From Mesonia ostreae (GTDB lineage: Bacteria; Bacteroidota; Bacteroidia; Flavobacteriales; Flavobacteriaceae): 64,000 nt of DNA. Below, piece by piece: positions 54,130 to 64,000 of this stretch (positions are counted from its first letter, which is position 1; each line of letters opens with the position of its first letter). Below the pieces are notes generated by a model. It was not told the origin of the DNA. It ran no database searches and saw only the letters and a list, made by a program, of their open reading frames with translations. A program made the translations under genes and the position numbers. The DNA lies in the NCBI RefSeq assembly GCF_031845265.1, contig NZ_JAVRBG010000004.1, forward strand, positions 217,296 to 281,295, given 5' to 3'.

Positions 54130-54552
54130 CTAAAACTGATCAATCAAATATTTAATTAAATCTGTAGTAGTTACAATTCCTACCAACTTATGATTATCTA
54201 CCACTGGCAAAGCGTGAAATTCCTTTTCGGCTAAGATTTCGGCTATTTCTTTTATGGTATCATCTGGTTTTACTGTAATTACATTACTTACCATTACCTG
54301 CTCAATACTAAACATATCATAAACCGTAGTTTCAATTGTTTCTTCATCTTCGTCTACGGCGTCGGCAAAACTAATTCTTAATAAATCTGTGTAACTCAAC
54401 ATTCCTATAATTTTGTCGTTTTCAACCACGGGAATGTGTCGTATTTTATTTTTCTTAAATAAACCTTCGGCGGTAACCAAATTATCTTTTGTAGTTAAAG
54501 TAAGTACCTTTTTGGTCATAATAGTAGAAACAGGCGTGCGCTTTTTCATCAA
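54130..54552 (-). CDS. CBS-domain pair protein
   Basis: 140 residues made of two CBS motifs (about 7-62 and 78-137): VSTIMTKKVLTL, HIPVVENDKIIG, then VMVSNVITV and HALPVVDNHKLVG. A single tandem CBS protein usually senses adenine nucleotides and regulates a partner. It stands alone here, so the partner is unknown. Confidence 0.88.
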   Translation of the reverse strand: MMKKRTPVSTIMTKKVLTLTTKDNLVTAEGLFKKNKIRHIPVVENDKIIGMLSYTDLLRISFADAVDEDEETIETTVYDMFSIEQVMVSNVITVKPDDTIKEIAEILAEKEFHALPVVDNHKLVGIVTTTDLIKYLIDQF

Positions 54553-55032
54553 TAATGGTTTTAAAAATTAAACTATCTAAAGATACAAAATAAGGAAATA
54601 TTGAAAACTGATATTAATCAGTCGAAAATCAATTCTTTAAATAGACCTAAGATGAAAAAGGCATAAGACGTAAGAGGTGTCCGTTTCAAAAAAAAAAAAT
54701 TGGTATTAGAGCCGAGAGACTAGACTACTAGAAAATAGACCTCAGATAAGAAAACTGTGTATTAATTTTGTGAAGCAGTTTAAATCTAATTAAGAACACC
54801 CTAAGTATAAGATCCTGAAATGAATTCAGGATGACAAATCGCTTGGAACGTTAGCTTAATAAATTGCTAGAAAAGAGATAAGGTGAAAAGACGCTTTCCT
54901 CACTATCCTTTTTCACTTTTAGCTTTTCACTCACCCCTCACCACTCACTACTAATTTATCTTCAGGTTCAAGTTCAAGTTCAGGTTCAGTTTCAACTTTA
55001 ATCACCTCTCACTACTAAAATGTTAATACTAA
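54553..55032. other. 480-bp gap, low-complexity, no gene
   Basis: Purine-rich words such as AGACTAGACTACTAGAAAATAGAC (split over 54715-54740), TTTCACT runs (54908-54950) and a hexamer tandem of TTCAGG/TTCAAG (about 54960-54990) fill the gap. No ORF, RNA or clear promoter can be supported. Confidence 0.5.
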
Positions 55033-56403
55033 TTACTCAATACTATTATCAAACCATCCCCTTAAGTCATTCCCCCAAGTAGGATAAGTAAAAAGCATAT
55101 TTTTTAAGTCATCTGTTGTGAGTTTGCTGTACATAGCCATGGCAAATAAATTAATCATTTCGCCAGCTTGCGGACTTATAATATGGGCTCCTAAAATTCT
55201 ATTGGTTTTTTTGTCTACAATGGTTTTATAGCCATAATGTTTTTCGTTTATGCGTTTGGCATTGAACCAATTTAGATTCTTTTTTTCTTCAACCACAATT
55301 TCATAGCCTTGCGCTTTTGCTTCTTCTTCTAAAAGACCTACAGAAGCCAATTGCGGACTCGTAAACACCACCGAAGGCTGTGGGAGATAACTTATTTCTT
55401 TATTATTTTTATCCTTTAAAAGTTGAGCAATCACTGTTTTTGGCTCAAAAGATGACAACGGAGTTAACGGCAAACCTTCACTATCTGAAACATCGCCACA
55501 GGCATATACATTTTTATTGGTAGGGTTTTGGAGATATTTATTGACGCTTATTCCTTTTTTAGTAAAACTCACCTTCCCTTTCTCTAAGTCTAATTCGTCT
55601 ATAGAAGGTACACGTCCTGCGGTATTAAAAATCATTTCGGCTTTAGCTTCAATAATCTTATCTCCTTGTTTTGCGCTTACGCGGAAGTATTTCTGCAACT
55701 TTTCAATCTTACTCGCACCTGCATTAAAAATAAAATCAACATCAAGCGCTTCAAAAGCTTCGATTAAAGGATCTACAATGGCTTTCTCAAAATTGGTAAG
55801 CGGTCGCGATGCCATATCTATCATGGTTACTTTTACGCCCAAACTGGCGGCCATATGGGCAAACTCCATTCCAATATAGCCTGCGCCAATAAAAATCATA
55901 CTTTTAGGAAGTTTTGGAAGGTTTAAAAAATCTTCGCTTAATAAAGCCAAATCTATTCCTGGAATATTTAGTTTTAAAGGTTTATGGCCCGTAGCGATAA
56001 CCACTTTTTTCGCTTTTACCGTTTTCCCTTCTACAGAGAGCGTATTCTCATCTAAAAACATAGGAGATTGATGGTACATAGTAATGCCCAATTTCTGTAA
56101 ATCTTTTTCTGTCGCAGCAGGAATAGCGTCTACAAATTTCTTTTTATAGGCTTGCAAGTCTTCCCAGCTAAATTCGGGCATTTTAATAATTCCTTTTCCT
56201 TGCATTTTTCGAGCACTATCCATTATTTCAGAAATTCCTAATAACACTTTTTTGGGATCGCAACCTCGGTTGGGGCAAGTGCCTCCAAACTCTCTGTTGT
56301 CTGCAATAGCTACTTTTTTTCCAGCTTCGGCACAAGCTTTGGCCACGCTTTTGCCTGCTGTTCCTGTTCCTATTACAAATACGTCATACGCTTCAATTCC
56401 CAT
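55033..56403 (-). CDS. NAD(P)/FAD-dependent disulfide-type oxidoreductase
   Basis: 456 residues from the ATG at 56403 (an upstream TTG adds six). The FAD-binding VIGTGTAGKSVAKAC starts the protein, the redox-active disulfide is GTCPNRGC, the NAD(P) site is FIGAGYIGMEFA (about 170), a second FAD site is YACGDV (about 300), and the C-terminal dimer domain ends in the YPTWG block. It is of the glutathione reductase/mercuric reductase kind, but the terminal His-Glu pair is replaced, so the substrate is uncertain. Confidence 0.85.
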   Translation of the reverse strand: MGIEAYDVFVIGTGTAGKSVAKACAEAGKKVAIADNREFGGTCPNRGCDPKKVLLGISEIMDSARKMQGKGIIKMPEFSWEDLQAYKKKFVDAIPAATEKDLQKLGITMYHQSPMFLDENTLSVEGKTVKAKKVVIATGHKPLKLNIPGIDLALLSEDFLNLPKLPKSMIFIGAGYIGMEFAHMAASLGVKVTMIDMASRPLTNFEKAIVDPLIEAFEALDVDFIFNAGASKIEKLQKYFRVSAKQGDKIIEAKAEMIFNTAGRVPSIDELDLEKGKVSFTKKGISVNKYLQNPTNKNVYACGDVSDSEGLPLTPLSSFEPKTVIAQLLKDKNNKEISYLPQPSVVFTSPQLASVGLLEEEAKAQGYEIVVEEKKNLNWFNAKRINEKHYGYKTIVDKKTNRILGAHIISPQAGEMINLFAMAMYSKLTTDDLKNMLFTYPTWGNDLRGWFDNSIE

Positions 56404-56893
56404 AATCTTATTTTTAGGCAAAAGATACGGGTATTACTAGGCTTTGGCTGTTATGGAAATGGTAAAATCAAAAGAAGCTCGATTAAAGAGTTGCTAACTT
56501 GATAATATATAGCTTTTATTTTTTGCTGAAGCTACTACTCATAATCATTAATATATGGTTAAAAGTAAAGTTGATAACCCTTTTGGAAGTATGAAATCTA
56601 ATAGGATTATACAGTGAATATTTTGTTTTTTGCAACTAATTTCAATGCGAGCGAGAGCAGGATTTTATCTTAAACTACAGCTGTAAATCCGTTACTTACG
56701 ATTGACCCCAGTCTTTGCTGATAAGCAGGTTGATCTTTAATTCTAAAAATACGGTCACATTCATCCTACCAAAACAATCAAATCTGTTTGAAATTAAATA
56801 CCTCCAAATCTTAAAGCAGGAAACCCACCAACAAAGCGTTAAAAATAATTGGTGTTCTTGTGAACTATGTAATAACCAATTACCTTTGCCGTA
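56404..56893. other. Gap before mfd, no gene except promoter
   Basis: About 490 bp of AT-rich DNA with no ORF or RNA that I can support. The mfd promoter lies at its right end (56858-56888). Confidence 0.6.
56858..56888 (+). promoter_or_regulatory. Promoter of mfd
   Basis: TTG (56858-56860) and TACCTTTG (56881-56888) with a 20-bp spacer match the Bacteroidota consensus. The ATG is only 5 bp beyond the -7 box, so the mRNA would have almost no leader. Confidence 0.6.
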
Positions 56894-59800
56894 ATGAATT
56901 TATCTAAGATTACCGAGAAATTTTCACAGCTCCCGCAGCAGCAGGAACTGGAGAAAGCTATTGCCCAGCCCAAAGAAATTACTGCCAACATACACGCCAA
57001 AGGTTTAATAGGTTCTGCCCTTTCTTTTGTTGTAGCCAATGCGTTTAGGGCTTCAGAGAAGCCTTTTTTATTGGTGTTTAATGATAAAGAAGAAGCGGCG
57101 TATCACCTCAACGATTTAGAGCAACTTATAGGCGAAAAAAACGTGTTGTTTTATCCCGGCAGCTACCGCAGGCCTTACCAATTAGAGGAAACCGATAATG
57201 CCAATGTGCTTTTACGTGCCGAGGTGCTCAACCGCATCAATTCGCGTAAAAAACCAGCGGTGATTGTTACCTATCCAGACGCCTTGTTCGAAAAAGTGGT
57301 GACCAGAAAAGAACTGGACCGCAGTACGCTTAAAATTAATTTGGGCGATGAACTTTCTATAGATTTTGTGAACGAGGTGTTGTTTGAGTACAAATTTAAA
57401 CGCGTAGATTTTGTTACGGAACCTGGCGATTTTTCGGTGCGAGGCGGTATTATAGATGTGTTTTCTTTTAGCAACGACGAACCTTACCGCATAGAATTTT
57501 TTGGTGACGAGGTAGATAGCATTCGTAGTTTTGATGTAGAAACTCAACTTTCTACAGACAAGGTGAAGAAAATTTCGGTGATGCCTAATGTAGAAAGCAA
57601 ACGCTTAGAAGAAGTACGGGCTGGTTTTCTAGAGTATATCGCCAGTAAAACCGTAATTTTCATTAAAAACCTCGATTTATTAGGCGCCGAACTCGATAAA
57701 TTATTCAACAAGGCCGAAGAAGCTTTCAGCAATTTATCTAAAGATATTCAGCATCAGAGTCCGCAGGAATTGTTTTGCCATGCGACAGAATTTAAGCAAC
57801 AGCTTAAAGGTTTTTCTTCCGTAGAAGTTGGAAGTCAGGCGTTTTTAAATCCGCAGCAGCGTATAGAATTCCATACCAAGCCGCAGCCTTCCTTTAATAA
57901 GAATTTTGATCTACTCATAGAAAACCTTCGGCAAAATCATTCCGCAGGATATACCAATATTATTTTTTGCGTAAGTGCGCAACAAGCCAAACGCTTTCAC
58001 GATATTTTTGAAGACCAAGAAGAGCAAGTACATTATAAAACGATTGTATTTTCTATGTTTCAAGGGTTTATAGAAGAAAATACAAAAACCGTTTGCTATA
58101 CAGACCATCAAATTTTTGAGCGTTACCATAAATTTCATCTTAAAAATGGCTATGCTAAAAAACAAGCCATCACTATAAAAGAATTAACCAATCTAGAAGT
58201 GGGCGATTATGTAACGCATATTGACCACGGAATTGGAAAGTTTGGCGGACTTCAAAAAATTGATGTCGAAGGAAAACAACAAGAAGCCATTAAGTTGATG
58301 TATGGCGAGCGCGATATTTTATATGTGAGCATTCACTCGCTTCATAAAATTTCTAAGTTTAACGGAAAAGATGGCAAAGCGCCTAAAATTTATAAGCTTG
58401 GGAGCAAAGCTTGGAAAACGTTAAAAAATAAAACCAAAGCTCGCGTAAAACATATTGCCTATAATTTAATTGAGTTGTATGCCAAAAGACGACTAGAAAA
58501 AGGATTTGCTTTTGGTCCCGACACCTATTTGCAACACGAGTTGGAAGCTTCATTTATCTATGAAGATACGCCAGACCAAAGCACGGCTACCCAAGCGGTA
58601 AAAGAAGATATGGAAAGCGAGCGCCCTATGGACCGTTTGGTATGTGGCGATGTAGGTTTTGGAAAGACAGAGGTGGCAATTCGAGCAGCATTTAAAGCGG
58701 TAGACAGCGGCAAGCAGGTAGCGGTTTTGGTACCTACTACCATTTTAGCATTTCAGCACCATCAAACTTTTACAGAGCGTCTAAAAGATTTGCCCGTAAC
58801 GGTAGATTATCTCAATAGATTTAGAACGGCTAAAGAGCGTAAACAAGTGCTCGAGGAGCTAGAAAATGGTAAGATAGATATTGTTATTGGGACGCATCAA
58901 TTGGTAAACAAAAACGTTAAGTTTAAAGATTTAGGCCTGCTTATTGTTGATGAGGAGCAAAAATTTGGCGTGGCCGTAAAGGATAAGCTAAAGACTATTA
59001 AAGAGAATGTAGATACCTTAACGCTAACCGCAACGCCCATACCGCGTACGTTGCAGTTTAGTTTAATGGCAGCTAGAGATTTAAGCACCATTAATACAGC
59101 GCCTCCCAATCGTTACCCCATAGAAAGTCATGTGATTCGCTTTTCTGAAGAAACCATTAGAGATGCGGTTTCGTATGAGATTCAGCGTGGCGGACAAGTA
59201 TTTTTTATTCATAACCGTATCGAAAACATCAAAGAGGTAGCTGGCATGTTGCAGCGTTTGGTTCCTGATGCTAAAATTGGCGTGGGTCACGGGCAAATGG
59301 AAGGGAAAAAGCTAGAAAAACTGATGCTGAATTTTATGAACAATGAATTTGATGTCTTGGTTTCTACCACTATTGTAGAAAGCGGATTGGATGTAAGCAA
59401 CGCCAACACCATTTTTATTAATAATGCTAATAATTTTGGATTGTCTGATTTGCACCAGATGCGAGGCCGTGTAGGCCGAAGCAATAAAAAGGCTTTCTGC
59501 TATTTTATAACTCCGCCTTATTCGGTGATGACCGATGATGCCAGAAAACGTATTGGAGCTTTAGAGCAATTTTCTGAACTGGGAAGTGGTTTTAATATTG
59601 CCATGAAAGATTTAGAAATTCGCGGAGCCGGAGATTTACTAGGTGGCGAGCAAAGTGGTTTTATTAATGAAATAGGCTTTGATACCTATCAAAAAATATT
59701 AAGTGAAGCTATTGATGAATTAAAAGAAAATGAGTTTAAAGATTTGTATGCAGATCAAGAGAAGCCAGAAAATAAAGTCTTTGTAAAAGAAACCCAAATT

Positions 59801-60256
59801 GACACCGATTTTGAAATTCTCTTCCCCGATGATTATGTAAACAACATTACCGAACGTTTAAATTTATATACTAAACTGAACCAATTAACTACGGAAGAAG
59901 AACTGCAAGAATTTGAAGTGGAACTAAAAGACCGTTTTGGAGAATTGCCTACCCAAGTGGTAGATTTATTAAATAGCGTACGTATAAAATGGATTGCTTC
60001 GCAGATTGGGATTGAAAAAATCATTTTAAAAAAAGGTAAAATGGTGGGATATTTTATTGCAGATCAGCAATCGGCTTTTTATCAAACCACCACATTTACT
60101 AGAGTTTTGCAATTTGTTCAAAGTCATCCGCAGCAATGCATCATGAAAGAGAAAGAAACCCGCAAAGGCTTACGACTTTTACTCACGTTTGATAAGGTGA
60201 CCACGGTAGAAAGAGCTTTAGAAGTTTTACAGCCGCTACAACCAAAGAAGTTGTAG
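56894..60256 (+). CDS. mfd: Transcription-repair coupling factor
   Basis: 1120 residues, a full-length Mfd. In order: an N-terminal UvrB-like part, the RNA polymerase-interacting CarD-like domain (LEVGDYVTHIDHGIGKFGG, about 435), the translocase with Walker A CGDVGFGKTEV (about 585), the DEEQ box, TATPIPRTL and QMRGRVGRS, and the C-terminal TRCF domain (about 990-1090). It removes RNA polymerase stalled at DNA lesions and recruits UvrA. It is a single gene with its own promoter. Confidence 0.96.
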   Translation: MNLSKITEKFSQLPQQQELEKAIAQPKEITANIHAKGLIGSALSFVVANAFRASEKPFLLVFNDKEEAAYHLNDLEQLIGEKNVLFYPGSYRRPYQLEETDNANVLLRAEVLNRINSRKKPAVIVTYPDALFEKVVTRKELDRSTLKINLGDELSIDFVNEVLFEYKFKRVDFVTEPGDFSVRGGIIDVFSFSNDEPYRIEFFGDEVDSIRSFDVETQLSTDKVKKISVMPNVESKRLEEVRAGFLEYIASKTVIFIKNLDLLGAELDKLFNKAEEAFSNLSKDIQHQSPQELFCHATEFKQQLKGFSSVEVGSQAFLNPQQRIEFHTKPQPSFNKNFDLLIENLRQNHSAGYTNIIFCVSAQQAKRFHDIFEDQEEQVHYKTIVFSMFQGFIEENTKTVCYTDHQIFERYHKFHLKNGYAKKQAITIKELTNLEVGDYVTHIDHGIGKFGGLQKIDVEGKQQEAIKLMYGERDILYVSIHSLHKISKFNGKDGKAPKIYKLGSKAWKTLKNKTKARVKHIAYNLIELYAKRRLEKGFAFGPDTYLQHELEASFIYEDTPDQSTATQAVKEDMESERPMDRLVCGDVGFGKTEVAIRAAFKAVDSGKQVAVLVPTTILAFQHHQTFTERLKDLPVTVDYLNRFRTAKERKQVLEELENGKIDIVIGTHQLVNKNVKFKDLGLLIVDEEQKFGVAVKDKLKTIKENVDTLTLTATPIPRTLQFSLMAARDLSTINTAPPNRYPIESHVIRFSEETIRDAVSYEIQRGGQVFFIHNRIENIKEVAGMLQRLVPDAKIGVGHGQMEGKKLEKLMLNFMNNEFDVLVSTTIVESGLDVSNANTIFINNANNFGLSDLHQMRGRVGRSNKKAFCYFITPPYSVMTDDARKRIGALEQFSELGSGFNIAMKDLEIRGAGDLLGGEQSGFINEIGFDTYQKILSEAIDELKENEFKDLYADQEKPENKVFVKETQIDTDFEILFPDDYVNNITERLNLYTKLNQLTTEEELQEFEVELKDRFGELPTQVVDLLNSVRIKWIASQIGIEKIILKKGKMVGYFIADQQSAFYQTTTFTRVLQFVQSHPQQCIMKEKETRKGLRLLLTFDKVTTVERALEVLQPLQPKKL

Positions 60257-60349
60257 CAGAAAAGGTTTAATTTTTCTTTACGGAAGTGTTTAAAGGTTGA
60301 ATAGAAAGATTTATTGAAAATTGGTTGCGTCGTATTAAGATACAAGATC

Positions 60350-60378
60350 CGCCCGTACCTAAGCGTTACGTTCGGGCG
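60350..60378. repeat. GC-rich hairpin downstream of mfd
   Basis: CGCCCG (60350-60355) pairs with CGGGCG (60373-60378). The loop lacks a U run after it. It resembles the GCCC/GGGC hairpin of the foldback element at 60622-60764. Confidence 0.4.
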
Positions 60379-60570
60379 TATCGCTTTGCTATAAGACGTA
60401 AAAGATTAGACTTGTTTCATAATAGTTTAATGATCAAGCTAACTAAAAATAGGTATTCGCTTTATAATTTACAATGCGCAGCATCATAGCAAGGGCCTTA
60501 AAATATTTGGAGACGACATTTTGCTTGTAATACCAAAAATCAATTATATGTTATTGGGACATTAATAATT

Positions 60571-60600
60571 AAAAAACGCTTTAGATTAAAAGCGTTTTTT
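60571..60600. terminator. Bidirectional terminator
   Basis: AAAAAACGCTTT (60571-60582) pairs with AAAGCGTTTTTT (60589-60600), a 12-bp perfect stem with a 6-nt loop and U runs on both strands. It may end mfd transcripts about 320 bp after the stop. Confidence 0.75.
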
Positions 60601-60621
60601 TTACTTGAATTCGACCTAAGA

Positions 60622-60764
60622 AAATCGTGTCAGTTCGAGTGAAATTTTGAAAAAATTTTGTATCGAGAATAACGGTTTTCGTTCAAATACTTGTTCTCGA
60701 TATAATTTTTCTAAGAAAAATCACCCGCCTGTACTTTTCGGGCGGGCTCGAACTGACACGATTT
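60622..60764. repeat. 143-bp foldback element with nested hairpins
   Basis: Outer arms of 18 bp (60622-60639 and 60747-60764) are perfect inverted repeats. Inside are a 9-bp hairpin stem (TATCGAGAA 60661-60669/TTCTCGATA 60694-60702) and a GC hairpin (CCCGCC 60724-60729/GGCGGG 60741-60746). The whole can fold as a branched cross. It codes for nothing and looks like a MITE or REP-like mobile repeat. Confidence 0.75.
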
Positions 60765-60824
60765 GAACTTTATTAGAATTAGATCGAACTCAGGTTTTTA
60801 TAATCTCGAATAATTAAACCGATA

Positions 60825-63800
60825 TTATTCCATAATAAATTGTCGGTTAATTATTCCTCGATCTGTCTCCATTTTTAAAATATACATCCCAATACTAAGC
60901 TGTTTCAGGTTTAGCGTTTTTAAGTTTTGTTTAAAGCTGAGCAACTCCCTTCCTTGAAGGTTATAAACGGTCACGCTTTTCAACTGAATATTCTTGCTGG
61001 TTTCAATATGTAAGAAATCTTTGGTTGGATTGGGGTAAATGCTGATTAAATTTTCTAACCTCTTATTTTCAATCCCAAGACCATCTACAATTTCCGTGGA
61101 AACCGTATTGGTGATAATCGGAGCATTAAAATCAAAGTAAATAGCCGCATTCCCAGTAATTACGTCTCCAATGGCGACGTTCGCTTTTGGTTTAATTTTG
61201 TAGGCAATAAATCCGTGGCTAGCTGGTTCATTTTCATCTTCAAAAGGCAGGTTGATATCGTCAAAAATAAACTCTACGTGATTGCCATCGGTTATTTCTA
61301 CTCGGTAATCATCGCTGGCGCTAATGGGTTGTATAGTATTCCAGTCTAATTTTGGATGTAAAGTATCTAAAATACGAACGTTGATTGCACTGGCCGTTCC
61401 TGTATTCTGAAATCGAATAAGATAATCTAAATATTGATTGGCGTTGTCTATATGCACTTCCTCCCCTTGTAAAACTTGTTTATCATTAGGATCAAAAGAA
61501 TTGACTATTCCTTGTTCGTAATCAAACGTATTGTCTTCTGGGGTATAATCATTGGTATTTGGAGTAATCGATGCCGAAAATACCAAAACATCCTCTCCTG
61601 TTACGGTTGGGGGTTGAAAGGTTTGCATCCCGAAAGGAGGTAAATCATTTAACTCAAAAGTTAAACTATTTGTCGTTTCAGTTGTGGGACTTTCACTGGC
61701 TGATATAAAGCTTTGTTTGGTGTCGTCAAAATTTAAGGTGATGCTTCCCGTAGCAAGAGTTTGCGTTCCCTTATTTTCTACTACTAATTGATAATCTGCT
61801 TCAAAACCGGGGCGAGCTTCAGAGATTGGGAATAGTGTAATGTTCAAATCCTCGATGGTTTGGTTGGCGGTAATGCAGAAATCGAGTTGTTCTTGTGCAC
61901 CAGCACCGGTAAAATTTAAAGTGGTTGTTTCAGGATTTACCGCATAATATTCTGGTACGTTATTTAAGGTAAGCGTATAATCACCTTCCAGTAATTCTAA
62001 ATTGTAAGTTCCGTCTGCAAAACTAAAAGTACCAAAGTCATAAGAACCATTATTGGCCTTTATAAAAAAGTTTTCTGCGGGCATATCGTTAATATCACAT
62101 CCATCATTATTTTCATAGTAATGAATATTTCCTATCACGTAATTGAAAGCACAATCTTCAGCTATGCTATCGCCAGTAATGGACCACCCAAGATTATTTA
62201 TCAATTCATTTCTAACACCAACATTACAATATTCTAGATTGTCTGCGACTAGGATTTTATTTTCCAAATCTAATTCTTCAAATCGAGCTAAAAGTGCATC
62301 ATAGTTAAAAGGATCTAAACCGCTGTTTTCTATAAAGCCTATGTCACCTTCAAGGGAATCATCATAAGTAAAATCAACATCAAAAGCAAAATTCCAATTA
62401 GACAAATCTTGATTAAAATTTATGCCGTTTTGAAACATTCCACCCATAGTCTCAACATTAGAAACATCCCAGTTATCAAGTGGTTGATCGAACAGACTGG
62501 CATTTACAAACATAGCGGACATATTTGTAACATTAGAAACGTCCCAATTGTTTAAAGGTTCGTTAAATTTATAAGCCCTAAAAAACATTTTTTTCATATG
62601 TTGTAACATTGCTAACATTCCAATCATTTAAAGATTGGTTAAAATCTTGAGCGTTATTAAACATATAAAGCATATTGGTAACATTTGAAACATCCCAACT
62701 GTTTAAAGGCTGATTAAATGATGTTGCTCCCTTAAACATATAGTGCATATCAGTTACATTAGAGACATTCCATTCATTTAAAGATTGGTTAAATTTCCTA
62801 GCACTATAAAATAAATTATTCATGACAGTTACATTAGAAACATTCCATTCATTTAAAGGTTGATTAAAATTCCTAGCGTTATGAAACATATAGCCTATTT
62901 TGGTTACATTGGATACATCCCAACTATTTAAAGGTTGATTAAATAACTTTGCACCCTGAAACATAAAAATCATATAAGTGACATTTGAAATTCCAATTGT
63001 TTAATGATCGATTGAAACGGGCACAATTATCAAACATAGCATTCATATTAGTTACATTGGAAACATCCCAATTGTTTAATGGCTGATTGAAATATGCTAT
63101 AGTACTTGAATTTAAATCTTCTACTCCAAACATTTTTGACATATTTGTAACGTTGGAAACATCCCAATCATTAATATTATTATTTAAATGAATGCATTTG
63201 TTAAACATATTACTCATATCAGTCACTTGGCTTAAATCTGGATTGTCGGTAGCATTAATTCTTAAATATAAACAACCTTTAAATGCATTTTCCATAGATT
63301 GCCACTCTATATCACCCCATTGCTCAATACTTTTTAATTGAGGCTCAAATTCACCTTGGGAGCTTTCATATAAGTTTTCAAATCTAATTCTAGGGAAATC
63401 TCCAGAAATACTTACATTATAAGTTCCCTCTTGAGCATATGTATGTGATATGTCACCAGTTACATTAGTATTTACTGTTCCATCTCCAAAATTAATTGTG
63501 TAATTATAACCTTCTCCCCAGGTTGGGATAACTATCTCCATCACTACTATCAACTTGCCATCTAGTTACAAATGCACCTGAAGGTAAGGGTGTATTACAA
63601 TTTACTAGGTGGTCATCATCATATATATACCAGCCTAAATCTTCAGTAAGAATATCTCGAACAATTACATCGCAATATGTTAAATTATGAGCACCTAATT
63701 GTTTGTTTTCTAATCCTAAACTCTGGAATCGTTCTAATAATAAATCATAATTTTCAGTGCTCATTGAGCTAGCACTTAAAAAGTTGTCTAAATTAACTTC

Positions 63801-63925
63801 ATTATTAAAATTCCAACTTGATATATCCTGATTGAAAGAGTTTATAGTACCCTCATTAAGTCCCCCAGCAAACATTCCACTCATATTAATAACATTAGAA
63901 ACATCCCAGTAGTTTAAGAGTTGAA
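60825..63925 (-). pseudogene. BspA-like surface protein gene (DUF285 repeats, T9SS sorting domain), broken
   Basis: The remnant reads leftward in four frames: 63884-63504, 63553-62939, 62973-62578 and 62627-60825. It has many about 25-residue DUF285 repeats (FNQPLNNWDVSNVTNMSAMF type), a PKD-like piece (TINFGDG), CARDB-like and DUF11-like domains and a C-terminal type A T9SS sorting signal (ISIYPNPTKDFLHIE). Three frameshifts break it: near 63540, a 2-bp loss near 62990 and a 1-bp gain near 62600. The 5' end is lost at about 63925. Intact relatives are secreted adhesin-like proteins. Confidence 0.85.
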
Positions 63926-63931
63926 TAAACT

Positions 63932-63954
63932 ACCTCGGGGCAAGCCCACGAGGT
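63932..63954. mobile_element. Possible IS200/IS605-type end hairpin at the window edge
   Basis: ACCTCG (63932-63937) pairs with CGAGGT (63949-63954), and GGGC (63938-63941) pairs with GCCC (63944-63947) with one bulged A: a short imperfect hairpin such as HUH transposases recognise near IS200/IS605 ends. It lies just where the homology of the BspA-like gene stops. No transposase is in the window. Confidence 0.4.
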
Positions 63955-64000
63955 ATTAAAATAATTTGAGCTGTCCAGAATAGATTTTCTTATAATCTTC

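Overview
The window is a low-GC chromosomal segment from a member of the Bacteroidota, most likely a marine-type Flavobacteriaceae. The evidence is the gene content (SurE/LpxB and CoaX/LptC/GldE-like neighbourhoods, a mevalonate-pathway HMG-CoA reductase with a GYDIA GHMP kinase, a T9SS sorting domain) and promoters of the Bacteroidota type (TTG...TAnnTTTG) upstream of tRNA-Phe and mfd. No species is claimed.

Layout. 1-9.5 kb: tail of a histidine kinase, HIT protein, peptide-ABC permease, C-terminal processing protease, then a surE / membrane protein / lpxB / NlpC-P60 / comEC run. 9.5-15.9 kb: a thioredoxin-like protein and a leftward peptide-use cluster of two POT transporters and a DPP IV-type peptidase. 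16.1-18.4 kb: HMG-CoA reductase and GHMP kinase. 18.5-19 kb: a dead ParE/RelE-type toxin-antitoxin pair. 19-26.7 kb: a leftward envelope cluster (coaX, outer-membrane protein, TPR protein, lptC, small membrane protein, CNNM/GldE-like protein, SurA/PpiD-type isomerase).

26.86-43.94 kb is a 17-kb integrative element in the 3' end of tRNA-Phe(GAA), bounded by a perfect 53-bp direct repeat. It carries a tyrosine integrase, two helix-turn-helix proteins, a polymerase-like protein of the TV-Pol/superfamily A type, and a leftward block that looks like an unassigned DNA-modification/defence locus: an MmeI-like methyltransferase without a visible nuclease motif, a small protein, an AlbA_2/Schlafen-like ATPase-fold protein, an SF2 helicase overlapping a GIY-YIG nuclease gene, and a winged-helix/PD-(D/E)XK protein. 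Next to the last of these is about 1.2 kb with no convincing gene but many helices on the + strand, a candidate large structured RNA. Beyond the right attachment site lie a decayed GIY-YIG gene and a diverged third copy of the tRNA 3' end, suggesting earlier insertions at this site.

44.5-52.3 kb: a KDE-repeat protein, then the ligase-associated DNA repair set (MBL exonuclease, ATP-dependent ligase, Lhr-like helicase, PdeM) and a TspO-like membrane protein. 52.8-60.3 kb: an orphan ABC ATPase, a CBS protein, a flavin disulfide-type oxidoreductase and mfd, separated by unusually wordy low-complexity intergenic DNA and foldback repeats. 60.8-63.9 kb: a BspA-like surface protein gene broken by three frameshifts, with its 5' end lost at a hairpin that resembles an IS200/IS605 end.

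The two most interesting features are the element's modification/helicase/nuclease locus and its structured noncoding region. No searches or computations were run; all family calls are from motifs read by eye.
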